From contig NZ_JASHKB010000012.1 in the NCBI RefSeq assembly GCF_030732865.1, positions 1 through 64,000 of the forward strand: a DNA stretch of 64,000 bases. The letters run 5' to 3'. Made by a program: the position numbers and the translations under genes. This document shows positions 53,309-62,757 of this stretch, piece after piece. This stretch comes from Roseitalea sp. MMSF_3546 (GTDB taxonomy: Bacteria > Pseudomonadota > Alphaproteobacteria > Rhizobiales > Rhizobiaceae). The notes beneath the pieces are model-generated. The model saw nothing but the letters and a program-made list of their open reading frames with translations, did not search any database and was not told the DNA's origin. Each line of letters starts with the position of its first letter. The first letter of the stretch is position 1.

Positions 53309-54703
53309 ATGGCCGCGTATGACTATGATCTGTTCGTGATCGGCGGCGGTTCGGGCGGGGTGCGCGCGGCGCGGCTGGCCGGAGCGATGGGCAGGACCGT
53401 GGCGCTGGCCGAGGAATACCGCATGGGCGGTACCTGCGTGATCCGCGGATGCGTGCCCAAGAAGCTGCTGGTCTATGCCTCGCAGTTCTCCGAGCATTTC
53501 GAGGACGCGCCCGGCTATGGCTGGCAGGTGGGACGCACCGCGTTCGACTGGCCGACCCTGATCGCGGCCAAGGATCGCGAGATCGCACGGCTCGAAGGGC
53601 TCTATCGCAAGGGGCTCGACACGAGCGGCGTGCGCATCTTCGACAGCCGCGCAAGCCTGGTCGACGCCCATACCGTGCTCATCGAGGCGACCGGCGAGAC
53701 GGTGACGGCCGACCAGATCCTCATCGCGACGGGCGGCCATCCCAATCTGCCGCTCGATCTGCCCGGCCACGAACTGGCCATCACCTCCAACGGCGCGTTC
53801 AATCTGGCCGAACTGCCCAAGTCGGTCATCGTCGCAGGCGGCGGCTATATCGCCGTCGAGTTCGCAAACATCTTCCACGGCCTTGGCGTCGAGACCACGC
53901 TGATCTATCGCGGCACCAAGATCCTGGGCGGGTTCGACGAGGACCTGCGCGACCATCTGCAGGACACCATGGTCGCCAAGGGCATCCGCGTCATCTGCCA
54001 CCAGATCCTGCACGAGATCGGCCGGCGCGAGGATGGCCGGCTCGATGCGCATCTGTCCAAGGGCGAGCACATGGTGGTCGACCAGGTGATGATGGCGATC
54101 GGCCGCTGGCCGAATACGCGCGGGCTCGGCCTTGAAGGCGTCGGCGTCGAGACCGACCGGCGCGGGGCCATCGTCGTCGACGACTATTCGCGCTCGAACG
54201 TGCCCAATATCTGGGCCGTCGGCGACGTGACCAACCGCATGCAGCTCACGCCGGTGGCGATCCACGAGGCGATGTGCTTCCTTCAGACCGCGTTCAAGGA
54301 CAACCCGACGAAGCCCGACTATGAAGCGGTGGCGACGGCGGTCTTTTCCCAGCCCGAGATCGGCACGGTCGGGCTGACCGAGGACAGGGCGGCGGACATT
54401 CATGCCGAACTCGAGGTCTACAAGGCCGTGTTCCGGCCCATGCACCATGTGCTGCCCGACCGGCGCGAACGCATGATGATGAAGCTGATCGTCGATGCCG
54501 CAAGCCGCGTCGTGGTCGGCGCGCATGTCATCGGGCCGGGCGCGGGCGAGATGGCGCAATTGCTGGCGATCCCGCTCAAGGCCCGTTGCACCAAGGACGA
54601 TTTCGACGCGACCATGGCCGTTCACCCCACGGCGGCCGAGGAACTGGTGACCATGTATGCACCGAGCTATCTTGTGCGCGCGGGCGAGCGCGTCGATATC
54701 TAG
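53309..54703 (+). CDS. gor: Glutathione-disulfide reductase
   Basis: 464 aa NADPH-dependent flavoprotein regenerating GSH. FAD motif FVIGGGSGGVRAARLAG (residues 9-25), redox pair Cys43-Cys48 in GGTCVIRGCVPKKL, NADPH fold VIVAGGGYIAVEFA with a downstream YRG Arg, and the C-terminal catalytic HPTAAEEL. Length and motifs fit glutathione reductase rather than lipoamide dehydrogenase. The next gene, a gamma-glutamylcyclotransferase, starts 3 bp later, pairing glutathione reduction and turnover. Confidence 0.94.
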   Translation: MAAYDYDLFVIGGGSGGVRAARLAGAMGRTVALAEEYRMGGTCVIRGCVPKKLLVYASQFSEHFEDAPGYGWQVGRTAFDWPTLIAAKDREIARLEGLYRKGLDTSGVRIFDSRASLVDAHTVLIEATGETVTADQILIATGGHPNLPLDLPGHELAITSNGAFNLAELPKSVIVAGGGYIAVEFANIFHGLGVETTLIYRGTKILGGFDEDLRDHLQDTMVAKGIRVICHQILHEIGRREDGRLDAHLSKGEHMVVDQVMMAIGRWPNTRGLGLEGVGVETDRRGAIVVDDYSRSNVPNIWAVGDVTNRMQLTPVAIHEAMCFLQTAFKDNPTKPDYEAVATAVFSQPEIGTVGLTEDRAADIHAELEVYKAVFRPMHHVLPDRRERMMMKLIVDAASRVVVGAHVIGPGAGEMAQLLAIPLKARCTKDDFDATMAVHPTAAEELVTMYAPSYLVRAGERVDI

Positions 54704-54706
54704 GGC

Positions 54707-55336
54707 ATGACGGAGCACCTTCATACCATGGCCGCGCGCGGGGAGATTGTGGCCTATTTCGGCTATGGCTCGCTGGTGAACCCGGCGACCCACCGCACCG
54801 CGACCGTCCATTGCGAGCGCGCCCATCTGCGCGGCTACCGCCGGGCGTGGCAGGAACGGCCCGACGAGGCCGAGCATCCGATCGCGCTTCTGACCGCCGC
54901 GCCCGAGCCGGACGAGGCCATCGAACTGAGCGGGCTGATCGTCTTCGACCGGGCCGAAAACCTGCCGGCGGTGGACGAGCGCGAGGCGGGCTATGACCGG
55001 CTGGCGCTGGCGCCCGACCGGCTGCGCCTGGACCGGCCCGATGCGGCGCTGCCCGACATGCCGATCTATGTCTACAGAGCGCGGGCGCCGGCGCGGCCCG
55101 AGACGGTTCATCATATCCTGCAAAGCTATCTCGACGCGGTGCTGCAGGGCTATCTGCACCAGTTCGGACCCGAAGGCGCGCGCGCCTTTGTCCGGCACAC
55201 GGCGCGCTTCGATACGCCCGTGCTGCGCGATCGCGACGAACCGCTTTATCCGCGCGCGGTGCGCCTGAGCGGGGACGAGCGCGGCTTCATCGACGCGCTG
55301 ACCGCCGATCTGAGGCTCGTCGACGGGTTCGTGTGA
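54707..55336 (+). CDS. Gamma-glutamylcyclotransferase family protein
   Basis: 209 aa. The GGCT motif YFGYGSLVN begins at residue 17 and the likely catalytic Glu is in [11 protein letters not shown]. It would release 5-oxoproline from glutathione or gamma-glutamyl peptides. An internal ATG at 54728 would remove the first seven residues. It lies immediately after gor, so co-expression is expected. Confidence 0.88.
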   Translation: MTEHLHTMAARGEIVAYFGYGSLVNPATHRTATVHCERAHLRGYRRAWQERPDEAEHPIALLTAAPEPDEAIELSGLIVFDRAENLPAVDEREAGYDRLALAPDRLRLDRPDAALPDMPIYVYRARAPARPETVHHILQSYLDAVLQGYLHQFGPEGARAFVRHTARFDTPVLRDRDEPLYPRAVRLSGDERGFIDALTADLRLVDGFV

Positions 55337-55451
55337 TCGCGCCGCCCGCCATTGCGGGGTGGCAGGGCGACCGGCTTTGCTCTATAGAGGCGCGGTCGCG
55401 CGGGCCAGCCCGCGGGGCATTTTCAGTGCGTGCAAGACCAGGCGGACGATC

Positions 55452-56831
55452 ATGGCAGACAATTGGACACCCCAGAGCTGGCGCAACAGGCCGATCCAGC
55501 AGGTGCCGGCCTATCCCGACGAGGACAAGCTCAAGGCGGTCGAGGACCGGCTGCGCAGCTATCCGCCGCTGGTTTTTGCAGGGGAAGCTCGGGCCCTGAA
55601 GAACGCGCTCGCCGATGTCGCCGCCGGCAGGGGCTTCCTGCTGCAGGGCGGGGATTGCGCCGAGAGCTTCGCCGAGCATGGCGCGGACACCATTCGCGAC
55701 TTCTTCCGCGTCTTCCTGCAAATGGCGACGGTGCTGACCTTCGGCGCCTCCAAGCCCGTGGTCAAGGTCGGCCGCATCGCCGGTCAGTTCGCCAAGCCGC
55801 GCTCGTCGGACATCGAGCAGCGCGACGGCAAGACGCTGCCTTCCTATCGCGGCGACATCATCAACGGCATCGAATTCGACGAATGGTCGCGCATTCCCGA
55901 TCCCGAGCGGCAGATCATGGCCTACCGGCAGTCGGCGGCGACGCTGAACCTGTTGCGCGCCTTCGCCCAGGGCGGATTTGCGAGCCTTGAAAACGCCCAT
56001 CAGTGGATGGTCGGCTTCATCGAGGGCAGCCCGCAGAGCGAGCGCTATCGGCGCCTGGCCGATCGGCTGTCGGAGGCGATGGAGTTCATGGCCGCGATCG
56101 GGCTGACCGCGGACCGGCACGCGCGGCTGCGCGAGACCGATTTCTACACCAGCCACGAGGCGCTGCTGCTGGGCTATGAGGAGGCGATGACGCGCGTCGA
56201 TTCCACCTCCGGCGACTGGTACACGACCTCCGGCCACATGATCTGGATCGGCGACCGCACGCGCCAGCACGATCATGCCCATGTCGAGTTCGCGCGCGGG
56301 GTGAAGAACCCGATCGGGCTCAAATGCGGCCCCTCGCTGCGTCCGGACGATCTGCTCAACCTGATCGACACGCTCAACCCGGCCAACGAACCGGGCCGGT
56401 TGACGCTGATCGCCCGCTTCGGGCACGAAAGGGTTGGCGAGCATTTGCCGGCGCTGATCCGCGCGGTCGAGCGCGAGGGAAAGACCGTGGTCTGGTCGTG
56501 CGATCCGATGCACGGCAACACGATCACGGCGAACGGTTACAAGACGCGGCCCTTCGACCGCGTGCTCGGCGAGGTGAGCGCGTTCTTCGACGTGCACGAG
56601 GCCGAGGGCACCTATCCGGGCGGCATCCACATCGAGATGACCGGCAAGGACGTGACCGAATGCATGGGCGGGGCGCGCGCGGTGACCGAGGAGCAGCTCC
56701 AGGATCGCTACCACACCCATTGCGACCCGCGCCTGAATGCCGACCAGGCGCTCGAACTGGCTTTCCTGGTGGCCGAAAGGCTGAAGGACGGCCGCAAGGC
56801 CGATGCGCCCAAGGTGGCGGTAAACCAGTAG
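55452..56831 (+). CDS. 3-deoxy-7-phosphoheptulonate synthase, class II
   Basis: 459 aa from the ATG at 55452 (the extended frame from 55359 is a leader). First enzyme of the shikimate pathway, joining phosphoenolpyruvate and erythrose 4-phosphate. Class II motifs: [49 protein letters not shown] and [21 protein letters not shown] -10-like sequence lies at 55383-55388. Feedback control cannot be seen in the sequence. Confidence 0.95.
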   Translation: MADNWTPQSWRNRPIQQVPAYPDEDKLKAVEDRLRSYPPLVFAGEARALKNALADVAAGRGFLLQGGDCAESFAEHGADTIRDFFRVFLQMATVLTFGASKPVVKVGRIAGQFAKPRSSDIEQRDGKTLPSYRGDIINGIEFDEWSRIPDPERQIMAYRQSAATLNLLRAFAQGGFASLENAHQWMVGFIEGSPQSERYRRLADRLSEAMEFMAAIGLTADRHARLRETDFYTSHEALLLGYEEAMTRVDSTSGDWYTTSGHMIWIGDRTRQHDHAHVEFARGVKNPIGLKCGPSLRPDDLLNLIDTLNPANEPGRLTLIARFGHERVGEHLPALIRAVEREGKTVVWSCDPMHGNTITANGYKTRPFDRVLGEVSAFFDVHEAEGTYPGGIHIEMTGKDVTECMGGARAVTEEQLQDRYHTHCDPRLNADQALELAFLVAERLKDGRKADAPKVAVNQ

Positions 56832-56910
56832 GCCCCGCGCCACCGGTCGACACCGGCCGCGGCGCCCTTGCGGCGCCGCAGTTCCCTCGTTTCGTGGATG
56901 GACAGGCGTG

Positions 56911-58584
56911 ATGAGCACCGCCCCCGACGTCCTGCGCATCGCCGTCGCCCAGATCAATCCGGTCGTCGGCGACATTGCCGGCAACCTCGAAAGGGCGCGG
57001 GCCGCGCGCGCCGCGGCGGCCGCCCAGGGCGCCGATCTGGTGCTGCTGACCGAACTGTTCCTGTCGGGCTATCCGCCCGAGGATCTGGTGTTCAAATCCG
57101 CCTTCATCGCCGCATGCGAGGCGGCGATGCGCACGCTTGCGGCCGATACCGCCGATGGCGGGCCGGGCGTGATCGTCGGCCTGCCGCTCGCGCGCGCCGA
57201 CGGGCTGCACAATGCGGTCTGCGTGCTCGACGGTGGGGCGGTGACCTCGGAATGGTTCAAGGTCGATCTGCCCAATTACGGCGAGTTCGACGAAAAGCGC
57301 GTCTTTGTGCCCGGGCCGATGCGCGGGCCGGTCGATTTTCGCGGGGTGCGCATCGGCATTCCGATCTGCGAGGACATCTGGGGCGACAAGGGCGTGTGCG
57401 AGACGCTGGCCGAGAGCGGGGCGGAGATCCTGCTGGTGCCGAACGGCTCGCCCTACTATCGCGGCAAGATGGATGTGCGCCACCAGGTCGTCCTGCGCCA
57501 GGTCATCGAGAGCGATGCGCCAATGATCTATGCCAACCAGGTCGGCGGGCAGGACGATCTGGTCTTCGACGGGGCGTCCTTCGCCTTCAATGCCGATCGC
57601 CGGCTCGCCTTCCAGATGCCCCAGTTCATCGAGCAGGTGGCGGTGACCACCTGGCGCCGCGGCGACACCGGATGGGCCTGCACGGACGGGCCGATGGCGC
57701 CGCTGCCCGAGACCCTCAAAGCGGATTACCAAGCCTGCATGCTTGGCTTGCGCGATTATGTGAACAAGAACGGCTTTTCCGATGTGGTGCTGGGGCTGTC
57801 GGGCGGCATCGACTCGGCGCTGTGCGCGGCACTGGCGGTCGACGCGCTCGGCCGGGAGCGCGTGCATTGCGTGATGATGCCCTACGCGTACACCGCGCCG
57901 GAATCGATCGCCGATGCGGAAGGCTGCGCGAAGGCGCTCGGCTGCCGCTACGATGTCGTGCCGATCCACGCGCCGGTCGAAGGTTTCCGCGCCGCGCTTT
58001 CGGCCATGTTCGCCGGCACCGATGAAGGCGTGACCGAGGAGAACCTGCAAAGCCGGACGCGCGGGACAATCCTGATGGCGATCTCCAACAAGTTCGGCTC
58101 GATGCTGGTGACCACCGGCAACAAGAGCGAGATGAGCGTCGGTTATGCCACGCTCTACGGCGACATGAATGGCGGGTTCAATCCGATCAAGGACGTCTAC
58201 AAGATGGAGGTCTATGCGCTGGCGCGCTGGCGCAACGCGCACCGGCCGGACGGGGGGCTGGGGCCCGAAGGCGAGGTGATCCCGGTCCACGTCATCGAAA
58301 AGGCGCCCTCGGCCGAATTGCGACCCGACCAGACCGACCAGGATTCGCTGCCGCCCTATGAGGTGCTGGACGACATCCTCGAGTGCCTGGTGGAAAATGA
58401 GATGGCGGTCGACGCCATCGTCGCGCGCGGGCACGACCGGGCGCTGGTCCACCGCATCGAGAACCTGCTGTACATCGCCGAATACAAGCGCCGGCAATCG
58501 GCGCCGGGCGTGAAGATCACGCGCAAGAATTTCGGCCGCGACCGCCGCTATCCGATCACGAACCGGTTCCGGGACCGAACTTGA
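56911..58584 (+). CDS. nadE: Glutamine-dependent NAD+ synthase
   Basis: 557 aa from the ATG at 56911 (a GTG lies directly before). The N-terminal nitrilase-like glutaminase has the triad Glu48 (LTELFLSG), Lys117 (WFKVDLPNYG) and Cys153 (PICEDIW). The C-terminal synthetase has the pyrophosphatase loop SGGIDS at 297-302. It amidates deamido-NAD. The last 18 codons (58531-58584) recur in decayed form after the toxin-antitoxin pair, so this gene end has been involved in an insertion. Confidence 0.96.
   Translation: MSTAPDVLRIAVAQINPVVGDIAGNLERARAARAAAAAQGADLVLLTELFLSGYPPEDLVFKSAFIAACEAAMRTLAADTADGGPGVIVGLPLARADGLHNAVCVLDGGAVTSEWFKVDLPNYGEFDEKRVFVPGPMRGPVDFRGVRIGIPICEDIWGDKGVCETLAESGAEILLVPNGSPYYRGKMDVRHQVVLRQVIESDAPMIYANQVGGQDDLVFDGASFAFNADRRLAFQMPQFIEQVAVTTWRRGDTGWACTDGPMAPLPETLKADYQACMLGLRDYVNKNGFSDVVLGLSGGIDSALCAALAVDALGRERVHCVMMPYAYTAPESIADAEGCAKALGCRYDVVPIHAPVEGFRAALSAMFAGTDEGVTEENLQSRTRGTILMAISNKFGSMLVTTGNKSEMSVGYATLYGDMNGGFNPIKDVYKMEVYALARWRNAHRPDGGLGPEGEVIPVHVIEKAPSAELRPDQTDQDSLPPYEVLDDILECLVENEMAVDAIVARGHDRALVHRIENLLYIAEYKRRQSAPGVKITRKNFGRDRRYPITNRFRDRT
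58531..58584 (+). repeat. Direct repeat, left copy (intact nadE 3' end)
   Basis: The last 18 codons of nadE including the stop. By hand alignment about 40 of 54 bases match 59194-59247 in the same reading frame; both encode ITNRF.DRT followed by a stop. The two copies flank the toxin-antitoxin pair. Confidence 0.8.
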
Positions 58585-58590
58585 ATATAT

Positions 58591-58893
58591 ATGGAGTATG
58601 CATTACCTTCGAGCAGGCGGCTGCATTGGAGCGACCGGAAGAACCGGGAGCTTATGGAGCGCCATGGTATCGGATTTTCCGATGTCGTCAGCGCAATCGA
58701 AAACGGTGGTTTTCTGGATATGCGGCGGCATCCCGACACAAGGCCCTACGGTCACCAGTTGCAGCTTTTGGTCGAGATCGACGGTTATGTTTTCGTGGTC
58801 CCGTGCGTTGTCCATGACGATGGCCTTTTTCTGAAGACGCTGTATCCGTCACGAAAGGCCACGGCGGCCTATCTGGGAAGGGGTTCGAATTGA
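58591..58893 (+). CDS. BrnT-like toxin of a type II toxin-antitoxin pair
   Basis: 100 aa. The N-terminal LHWSDRKNRELMERHGIGFSD resembles the KN..L..HGI.F start of BrnT-type RelE-fold ribonucleases, and the C-terminal LKTLYPSRKATAAYLG is typical of this toxin group. It begins 6 bp after nadE. It is visibly richer in A/T than neighbours. The antitoxin start overlaps its stop (the toxin-first order is that of brnTA). Likely an mRNA-cutting toxin kept inactive by its partner. Confidence 0.82.
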   Translation: MEYALPSSRRLHWSDRKNRELMERHGIGFSDVVSAIENGGFLDMRRHPDTRPYGHQLQLLVEIDGYVFVVPCVVHDDGLFLKTLYPSRKATAAYLGRGSN

Positions 58894-59186
58894 TGGCGCG
58901 TTTGCCCGCAGAGACGGAAGACATGACGCCGGAACAGGAGGCGGAGTTGACTGCCACGACCGAAGCCGGTGAATGGAAAAGTGTCGACAATGTCGATGAA
59001 TGGAAAGCATGGCTCGGGGCGGCGGCGCGCAATACGCTCAATCCGAAACGCAAACGCATCTCGATCGCGGTTCCCGAACGGGACCTCGTGAAGCTGAAGG
59101 CGCGCGCATCGGAGGAGGGGATCGCCTACCAGACCCTGATCAATTCGCTGATCCACAAATATGTGGAAGGGCGCCTCAAGGACTGA
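58893..59186 (+). CDS. BrnA/CopG-like antitoxin
   Basis: 97 aa, ATG overlapping the toxin stop (TGATG). The N-terminal half is acidic (TEDMTPEQEAELTATTEAGE). The C-terminal half carries a ribbon-helix-helix-like segment: KRKRISIAVPERDLVKLKAR, then ASEEGIAYQTLINSLIHKYV. Such antitoxins bind both the toxin and the operon promoter. The upstream promoter would have to lie inside the nadE end, where TTGAATATATATGG precedes the toxin gene. Confidence 0.83.
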   Translation: MARLPAETEDMTPEQEAELTATTEAGEWKSVDNVDEWKAWLGAAARNTLNPKRKRISIAVPERDLVKLKARASEEGIAYQTLINSLIHKYVEGRLKD

Positions 59187-59193
59187 CCGGCCA

Positions 59194-59247
59194 AGCGTCG
59201 GCGACAGCCGCTGTGCGATCACGAACCGATTCGGTGACCGGACGTAG
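59194..59247 (+). repeat. Direct repeat, right copy (decayed second nadE 3' end)
   Basis: In-frame remnant matching the last 18 codons of nadE, reading SVGDSRCAITNRFGDRT then TAG. Conservation of frame and stop shows it once was a gene end. It begins 7 bp after the antitoxin stop. Probably the original 3' end displaced by insertion of the cassette, or a duplication made with it. Confidence 0.78.
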
Positions 59248-59288
59248 CCAACTGGCGGTTCACGCATTTTCCGCTGTGCCTCGATCGG

Positions 59289-60020
59289 TCACGCCGGCAC
59301 CATGCCGCGCAGCGCATAGCCGATAAGATAGGCGATGAGCGCCGCGCCCAGCCCGATCGTCAGCGTCTCCAGCCCGGAAACCCACCAGCGCTGCACCGAC
59401 CAGCGGCTCTTGATCGAGCCGATCAGAAAGAACACCGAGGCGGTCATCACGAGCGCGATGGGGCTGGCACGGCCGGCTTCGAACAGAAAATAGGGGACGA
59501 GCGGTACCGCACCGCACGCAACGAAGGCGGCAAAGGTCGCCAGCGCCGCGGCTCGCGGATCGCGCACATTCTCGCTCAGGCCGAACTCCTCGGTCACCAT
59601 TGTGGAGATCCAGCGCTCCCGGTCGGCGGTGATCGCCTCGACGGCCCGCTCGAGCGTTTCGCCCTCAAAACCCTTGGCGGCGAAGATCTGGCGGATCTCC
59701 TCGCGCTCGCCGTCGGGGTCGGCGGCGATGTGCCGGACTTCCATCTCGCGGGTGCGTTCGAGTTCGTCATGCTCGGTCTTGGTCGCCGAATAGTTGCCCG
59801 CGGCCATCGACACGCCGTCGGCGATCAGATTGGCAAGGCCCAGTATGATGACGATGTTCGCCGAAAGGGCCGCGCCGACGACGCCGGCCACGATGGCGAA
59901 GGTGGTCACCGCACCGTCAATGCCGCCATAGACCCAGTCGCGCAGATAGTTGGGCCTTGCGCCCGCGGCGAGCCGCCTGCGAATGGCCGTTGGATGATGG
60001 TCGTGTTCGAGCTGGTTCAT
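59289..60020 (-). CDS. VIT1/CCC1-family transporter
   Basis: 243 aa from the ATG at 60020 with GGGGAACG upstream; the longer frame from 60278 is a shadow. The N-terminal part WVYGGIDGAVTTFAIVAGVVG and LGLANLIADGVSMAAGNY are the pore motifs of VIT/CCC1 iron-manganese transporters. A cytoplasmic Glu-rich metal loop follows (GEREEIRQIFAAKG, TMVTEEFGL). Five membrane segments. It would move Fe2+ or Mn2+ out of the cytoplasm. Confidence 0.91.
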   Translation of the reverse strand: MNQLEHDHHPTAIRRRLAAGARPNYLRDWVYGGIDGAVTTFAIVAGVVGAALSANIVIILGLANLIADGVSMAAGNYSATKTEHDELERTREMEVRHIAADPDGEREEIRQIFAAKGFEGETLERAVEAITADRERWISTMVTEEFGLSENVRDPRAAALATFAAFVACGAVPLVPYFLFEAGRASPIALVMTASVFFLIGSIKSRWSVQRWWVSGLETLTIGLGAALIAYLIGYALRGMVPA

Positions 60021-60123
60021 CTTCGTTCCCCGATCGGCGCAGCCGCCTGCGGCGTTGTTGCCATGCCAGCGGCGACGCGTTAGCAAGGCCGCAGGCGGCA
60101 TCCTTCGCCCAAGGCCCTTCCCG

Positions 60124-61368
60124 ATGTCCTTCATCTCTTTCGTTGCCAACAATGCCCGTTGGATCGTCGGCGGCTTCCTGCTCACATTTTTTTCGGCCTT
60201 CGGCCAGACTTTCTTCATCTCCCTGTCGGCTGGCGAGATCCGCGCCGAATACGGGCTCAGCCATGGCGAGTTCGGCATCCTTTACATGGCATCGACGCTC
60301 GCCAGCGCGCTGACGCTGCCATGGCTGGGCCGAATCGTCGACCGATACGGCGCTGCCAAAGTGACGCTGATCATCGTGCCGCTTCTGGCCGCGGGCGCGC
60401 TGGGCATGGCGATGTCGACCCATGTGCTGATGCTGGTGATCGTCATCTATGCGCTTCGCCTATTCGGACAGGGCATGATGACGCAGAACGCGCTTACGGC
60501 GACGGGGCGATGGTTCGCAGCCAACCGGGGACGGGCGGTCTCGCTGGTCACGCTGGGGCACAATGCCGGCGAAGCGGTGTTCCCGTTCGCCTTCGTCGCG
60601 CTGGCGGCGGCGCTCGGCTGGCGCCAGGCGTGGATCGTCGCGGCCGTGGTGCTCGTCGCCGTCGCGCTGCCGGTCATCACCGCGCTTCTGGCGCGCGAGC
60701 GCGAGCCGCTGTCGGACGCGCCCGACGAAAAGGCCGTGCCGGTGCGCGACTGGACGCGCGGCGAGGTGCTGCGCGATGCGGCGTTCTGGCTGCTGCTGAC
60801 CGGCGTTCTGGCGCCGGCCTTCATCGGCACCACCATCTTCTTCCATCAGGTCTATCTGGTCGAACTGCGCGGCTGGTCGCTGTCGGTCTTTGCCTCCTCC
60901 TTCGCGCTGATGAGCGTGACGACGATCGTCTTTGCGCTGATGACCGGCGCGCTGATCGACCGGTTTTCGGCGCTGGCGCTGCTGCCGTTCTTCCTGCTGC
61001 CGCTCGCGGCGGCCTGTTTCGCGCTCGGCCTCGCCGAGGCGCAATGGACCGCCTTCGTGTTCATGGGGCTGCTGGGCGTGTCCTACGGGCTCTCCTCGAC
61101 GATGATGGGCGCGATCTGGCCCGAAGCCTACGGCACCGCCCGGCTCGGCGCGATCCGGGCGATCGTGGTCGCCTTCATGGTGTTCGCAACCGCCATGGGG
61201 CCGGGCGTGACGGGCACGCTGATCGATCTTGGCGTCAGCTATCCGGGCCAGATCGTCGCCATGGGGTTTTATTGCCTGGCAATCTCGGCGGTCATGCTGA
61301 TCGTCTCGCGAAGGCTGGTCGCGCGGCGCGATGCGCACGCGCTTGCCAACCAGCCGACGGTTCCGTAA
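60124..61368 (+). CDS. Major facilitator superfamily transporter
   Basis: 414 aa from the ATG at 60124, twelve membrane segments. The motif A-like loop is ASTLASALTLPWLGRIVDRYG (residues ~58-78), and the central loop EREPLSDAPDEKAVPVRDWT separates the two halves. It looks like the monocarboxylate-porter or general anion:proton class. Substrate unknown. It ends 9 bp before gltX, so may be co-transcribed with it. Confidence 0.9.
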   Translation: MSFISFVANNARWIVGGFLLTFFSAFGQTFFISLSAGEIRAEYGLSHGEFGILYMASTLASALTLPWLGRIVDRYGAAKVTLIIVPLLAAGALGMAMSTHVLMLVIVIYALRLFGQGMMTQNALTATGRWFAANRGRAVSLVTLGHNAGEAVFPFAFVALAAALGWRQAWIVAAVVLVAVALPVITALLAREREPLSDAPDEKAVPVRDWTRGEVLRDAAFWLLLTGVLAPAFIGTTIFFHQVYLVELRGWSLSVFASSFALMSVTTIVFALMTGALIDRFSALALLPFFLLPLAAACFALGLAEAQWTAFVFMGLLGVSYGLSSTMMGAIWPEAYGTARLGAIRAIVVAFMVFATAMGPGVTGTLIDLGVSYPGQIVAMGFYCLAISAVMLIVSRRLVARRDAHALANQPTVP

Positions 61369-61377
61369 GCGGGCGCC

Positions 61378-62757
61378 ATGAGTGTCACCGTCCGCTTCGC
61401 GCCGTCGCCGACCGGCCATATCCATATCGGCAATGCCCGCACGGCGCTGTTCAACTGGCTTTTCGCACGCCAGCGCGACGGGCGGTTCATCCTGCGCTTC
61501 GACGACACGGACGTGGCGCGCTCGAAGGCCGAATACGCCGCCCAGATCGAGGCCGATCTGCGCTGGCTGGGCATCGCGCCCGACCGGATCGTCCATCAGT
61601 CGCAGCGCATGGCCGCCTATGACGCGGCGGCCGAGACGCTGAAGAAAGCCGGCCTGCTCTATGCCTGCTACGAGACGCCCGAGGAACTCGAGCGGCGGCG
61701 CAAGATCCGCCTGTCGCGCAAGCTGCCGCCGGTCTATGGCCGCGAGGCGCTGAAGCTGACCGACGACGAAAAGGCGGCGCTCGAAGCCGAGGGGCGCCGG
61801 CCGCACTGGCGCTTTGTGCTGCCCAATTTCGCCGACGATCCGTTCGCGCCGCAGCGCACCGAAAGGCGCTGGGACGATGTGGTGCGCGGGGAGCAGGCGG
61901 TCGATCTGGCCTCGATGTCGGACCCGGTGCTCATCCGCGCCGACGGCAGCTATCTGTACACCCTGCCGTCGGTGGTCGACGACATCGAGATGGGCGTCAG
62001 CCACGTCATTCGCGGCGACGACCATGTCACCAATACCGGCGTGCAGATCGCCCTGTTCGAGGCACTGGGCGCTGGCGCGCCGGCCTTCGGTCACCACAAC
62101 CTGCTGACGACGGCGACCGGCGAGGGGCTTTCCAAGCGCACCGGCGCGCTGTCGATCCGCGCGCTGGCCGAGGCCGGCTACGAGCCGATGGCGGTGGCGA
62201 GCCTGGCGGTGCTCACGGGCAGTTCGGCCGCCGTTTCGGCCGTGCCCGACATGGCGGCGCTGGCCGCCGCGTTCGACATCACCGCCACCTCGCGTTCGGC
62301 GGCGAAGTTCGATCCGGCCGATCTGGACGGGCTCAACGAGACGCTGGTGCACGATCTGCCGTTCGAGGCGGTGCGCGAGCGGCTCGCCGCCGCGGGCGTC
62401 GACGTGGACGATCGGCGCGCCGCGCCGTTCTGGCGGCTGATACGCCGCAACGTGAAGAAGGTCGCCGAGGCGGGCGCCTGGTGGCCGATCCTCACCCAGG
62501 GGCCGGCGAAGGAGGCCGCGCTCGAAGGCGAGGATCTCGCCTATACGCGGAAGGCCTTCGACCTTTTGCCCCCGGGCAATGTCGATGGCGAGACCTGGAA
62601 GGCGTGGACCGATGCGGTGAAGGCGCAGACCGGCCGCAAGGGGCGGGCGCTGTTCATGCCGCTCAGGGTCGCGATCACGGGCCGGACCGCCGGTCCGGAG
62701 CTCGCAGATCTATTGCCTCTTCTGGGTCGGGAAGAAATTGCCCGCCGACGACCCTGA
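61378..62757 (+). CDS. gltX: Glutamate--tRNA ligase
   Basis: 459 aa class I synthetase. The HIGH-equivalent HIGN is at residues 16-19 in [18 protein letters not shown], and the KMSKS-equivalent LSKR at 251-254 in GEGLSKRTG. Also diagnostic are [14 protein letters not shown] and [15 protein letters not shown]. The anticodon-binding part is shorter than in E. coli GltX, as in the second GltX found in many alphaproteobacteria. Its last 83 bases overlap the convergent DUF2865 gene. Confidence 0.94.
   Translation: MSVTVRFAPSPTGHIHIGNARTALFNWLFARQRDGRFILRFDDTDVARSKAEYAAQIEADLRWLGIAPDRIVHQSQRMAAYDAAAETLKKAGLLYACYETPEELERRRKIRLSRKLPPVYGREALKLTDDEKAALEAEGRRPHWRFVLPNFADDPFAPQRTERRWDDVVRGEQAVDLASMSDPVLIRADGSYLYTLPSVVDDIEMGVSHVIRGDDHVTNTGVQIALFEALGAGAPAFGHHNLLTTATGEGLSKRTGALSIRALAEAGYEPMAVASLAVLTGSSAAVSAVPDMAALAAAFDITATSRSAAKFDPADLDGLNETLVHDLPFEAVRERLAAAGVDVDDRRAAPFWRLIRRNVKKVAEAGAWWPILTQGPAKEAALEGEDLAYTRKAFDLLPPGNVDGETWKAWTDAVKAQTGRKGRALFMPLRVAITGRTAGPELADLLPLLGREEIARRRP

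Noticed and set aside
58591-59186. Direct repeat flanks taken as a transposon target duplication
   Set aside because: The repeats are 54 bases, imperfect and coding, and there is no transposase or terminal inverted repeat, so a standard transposition event is unlikely.
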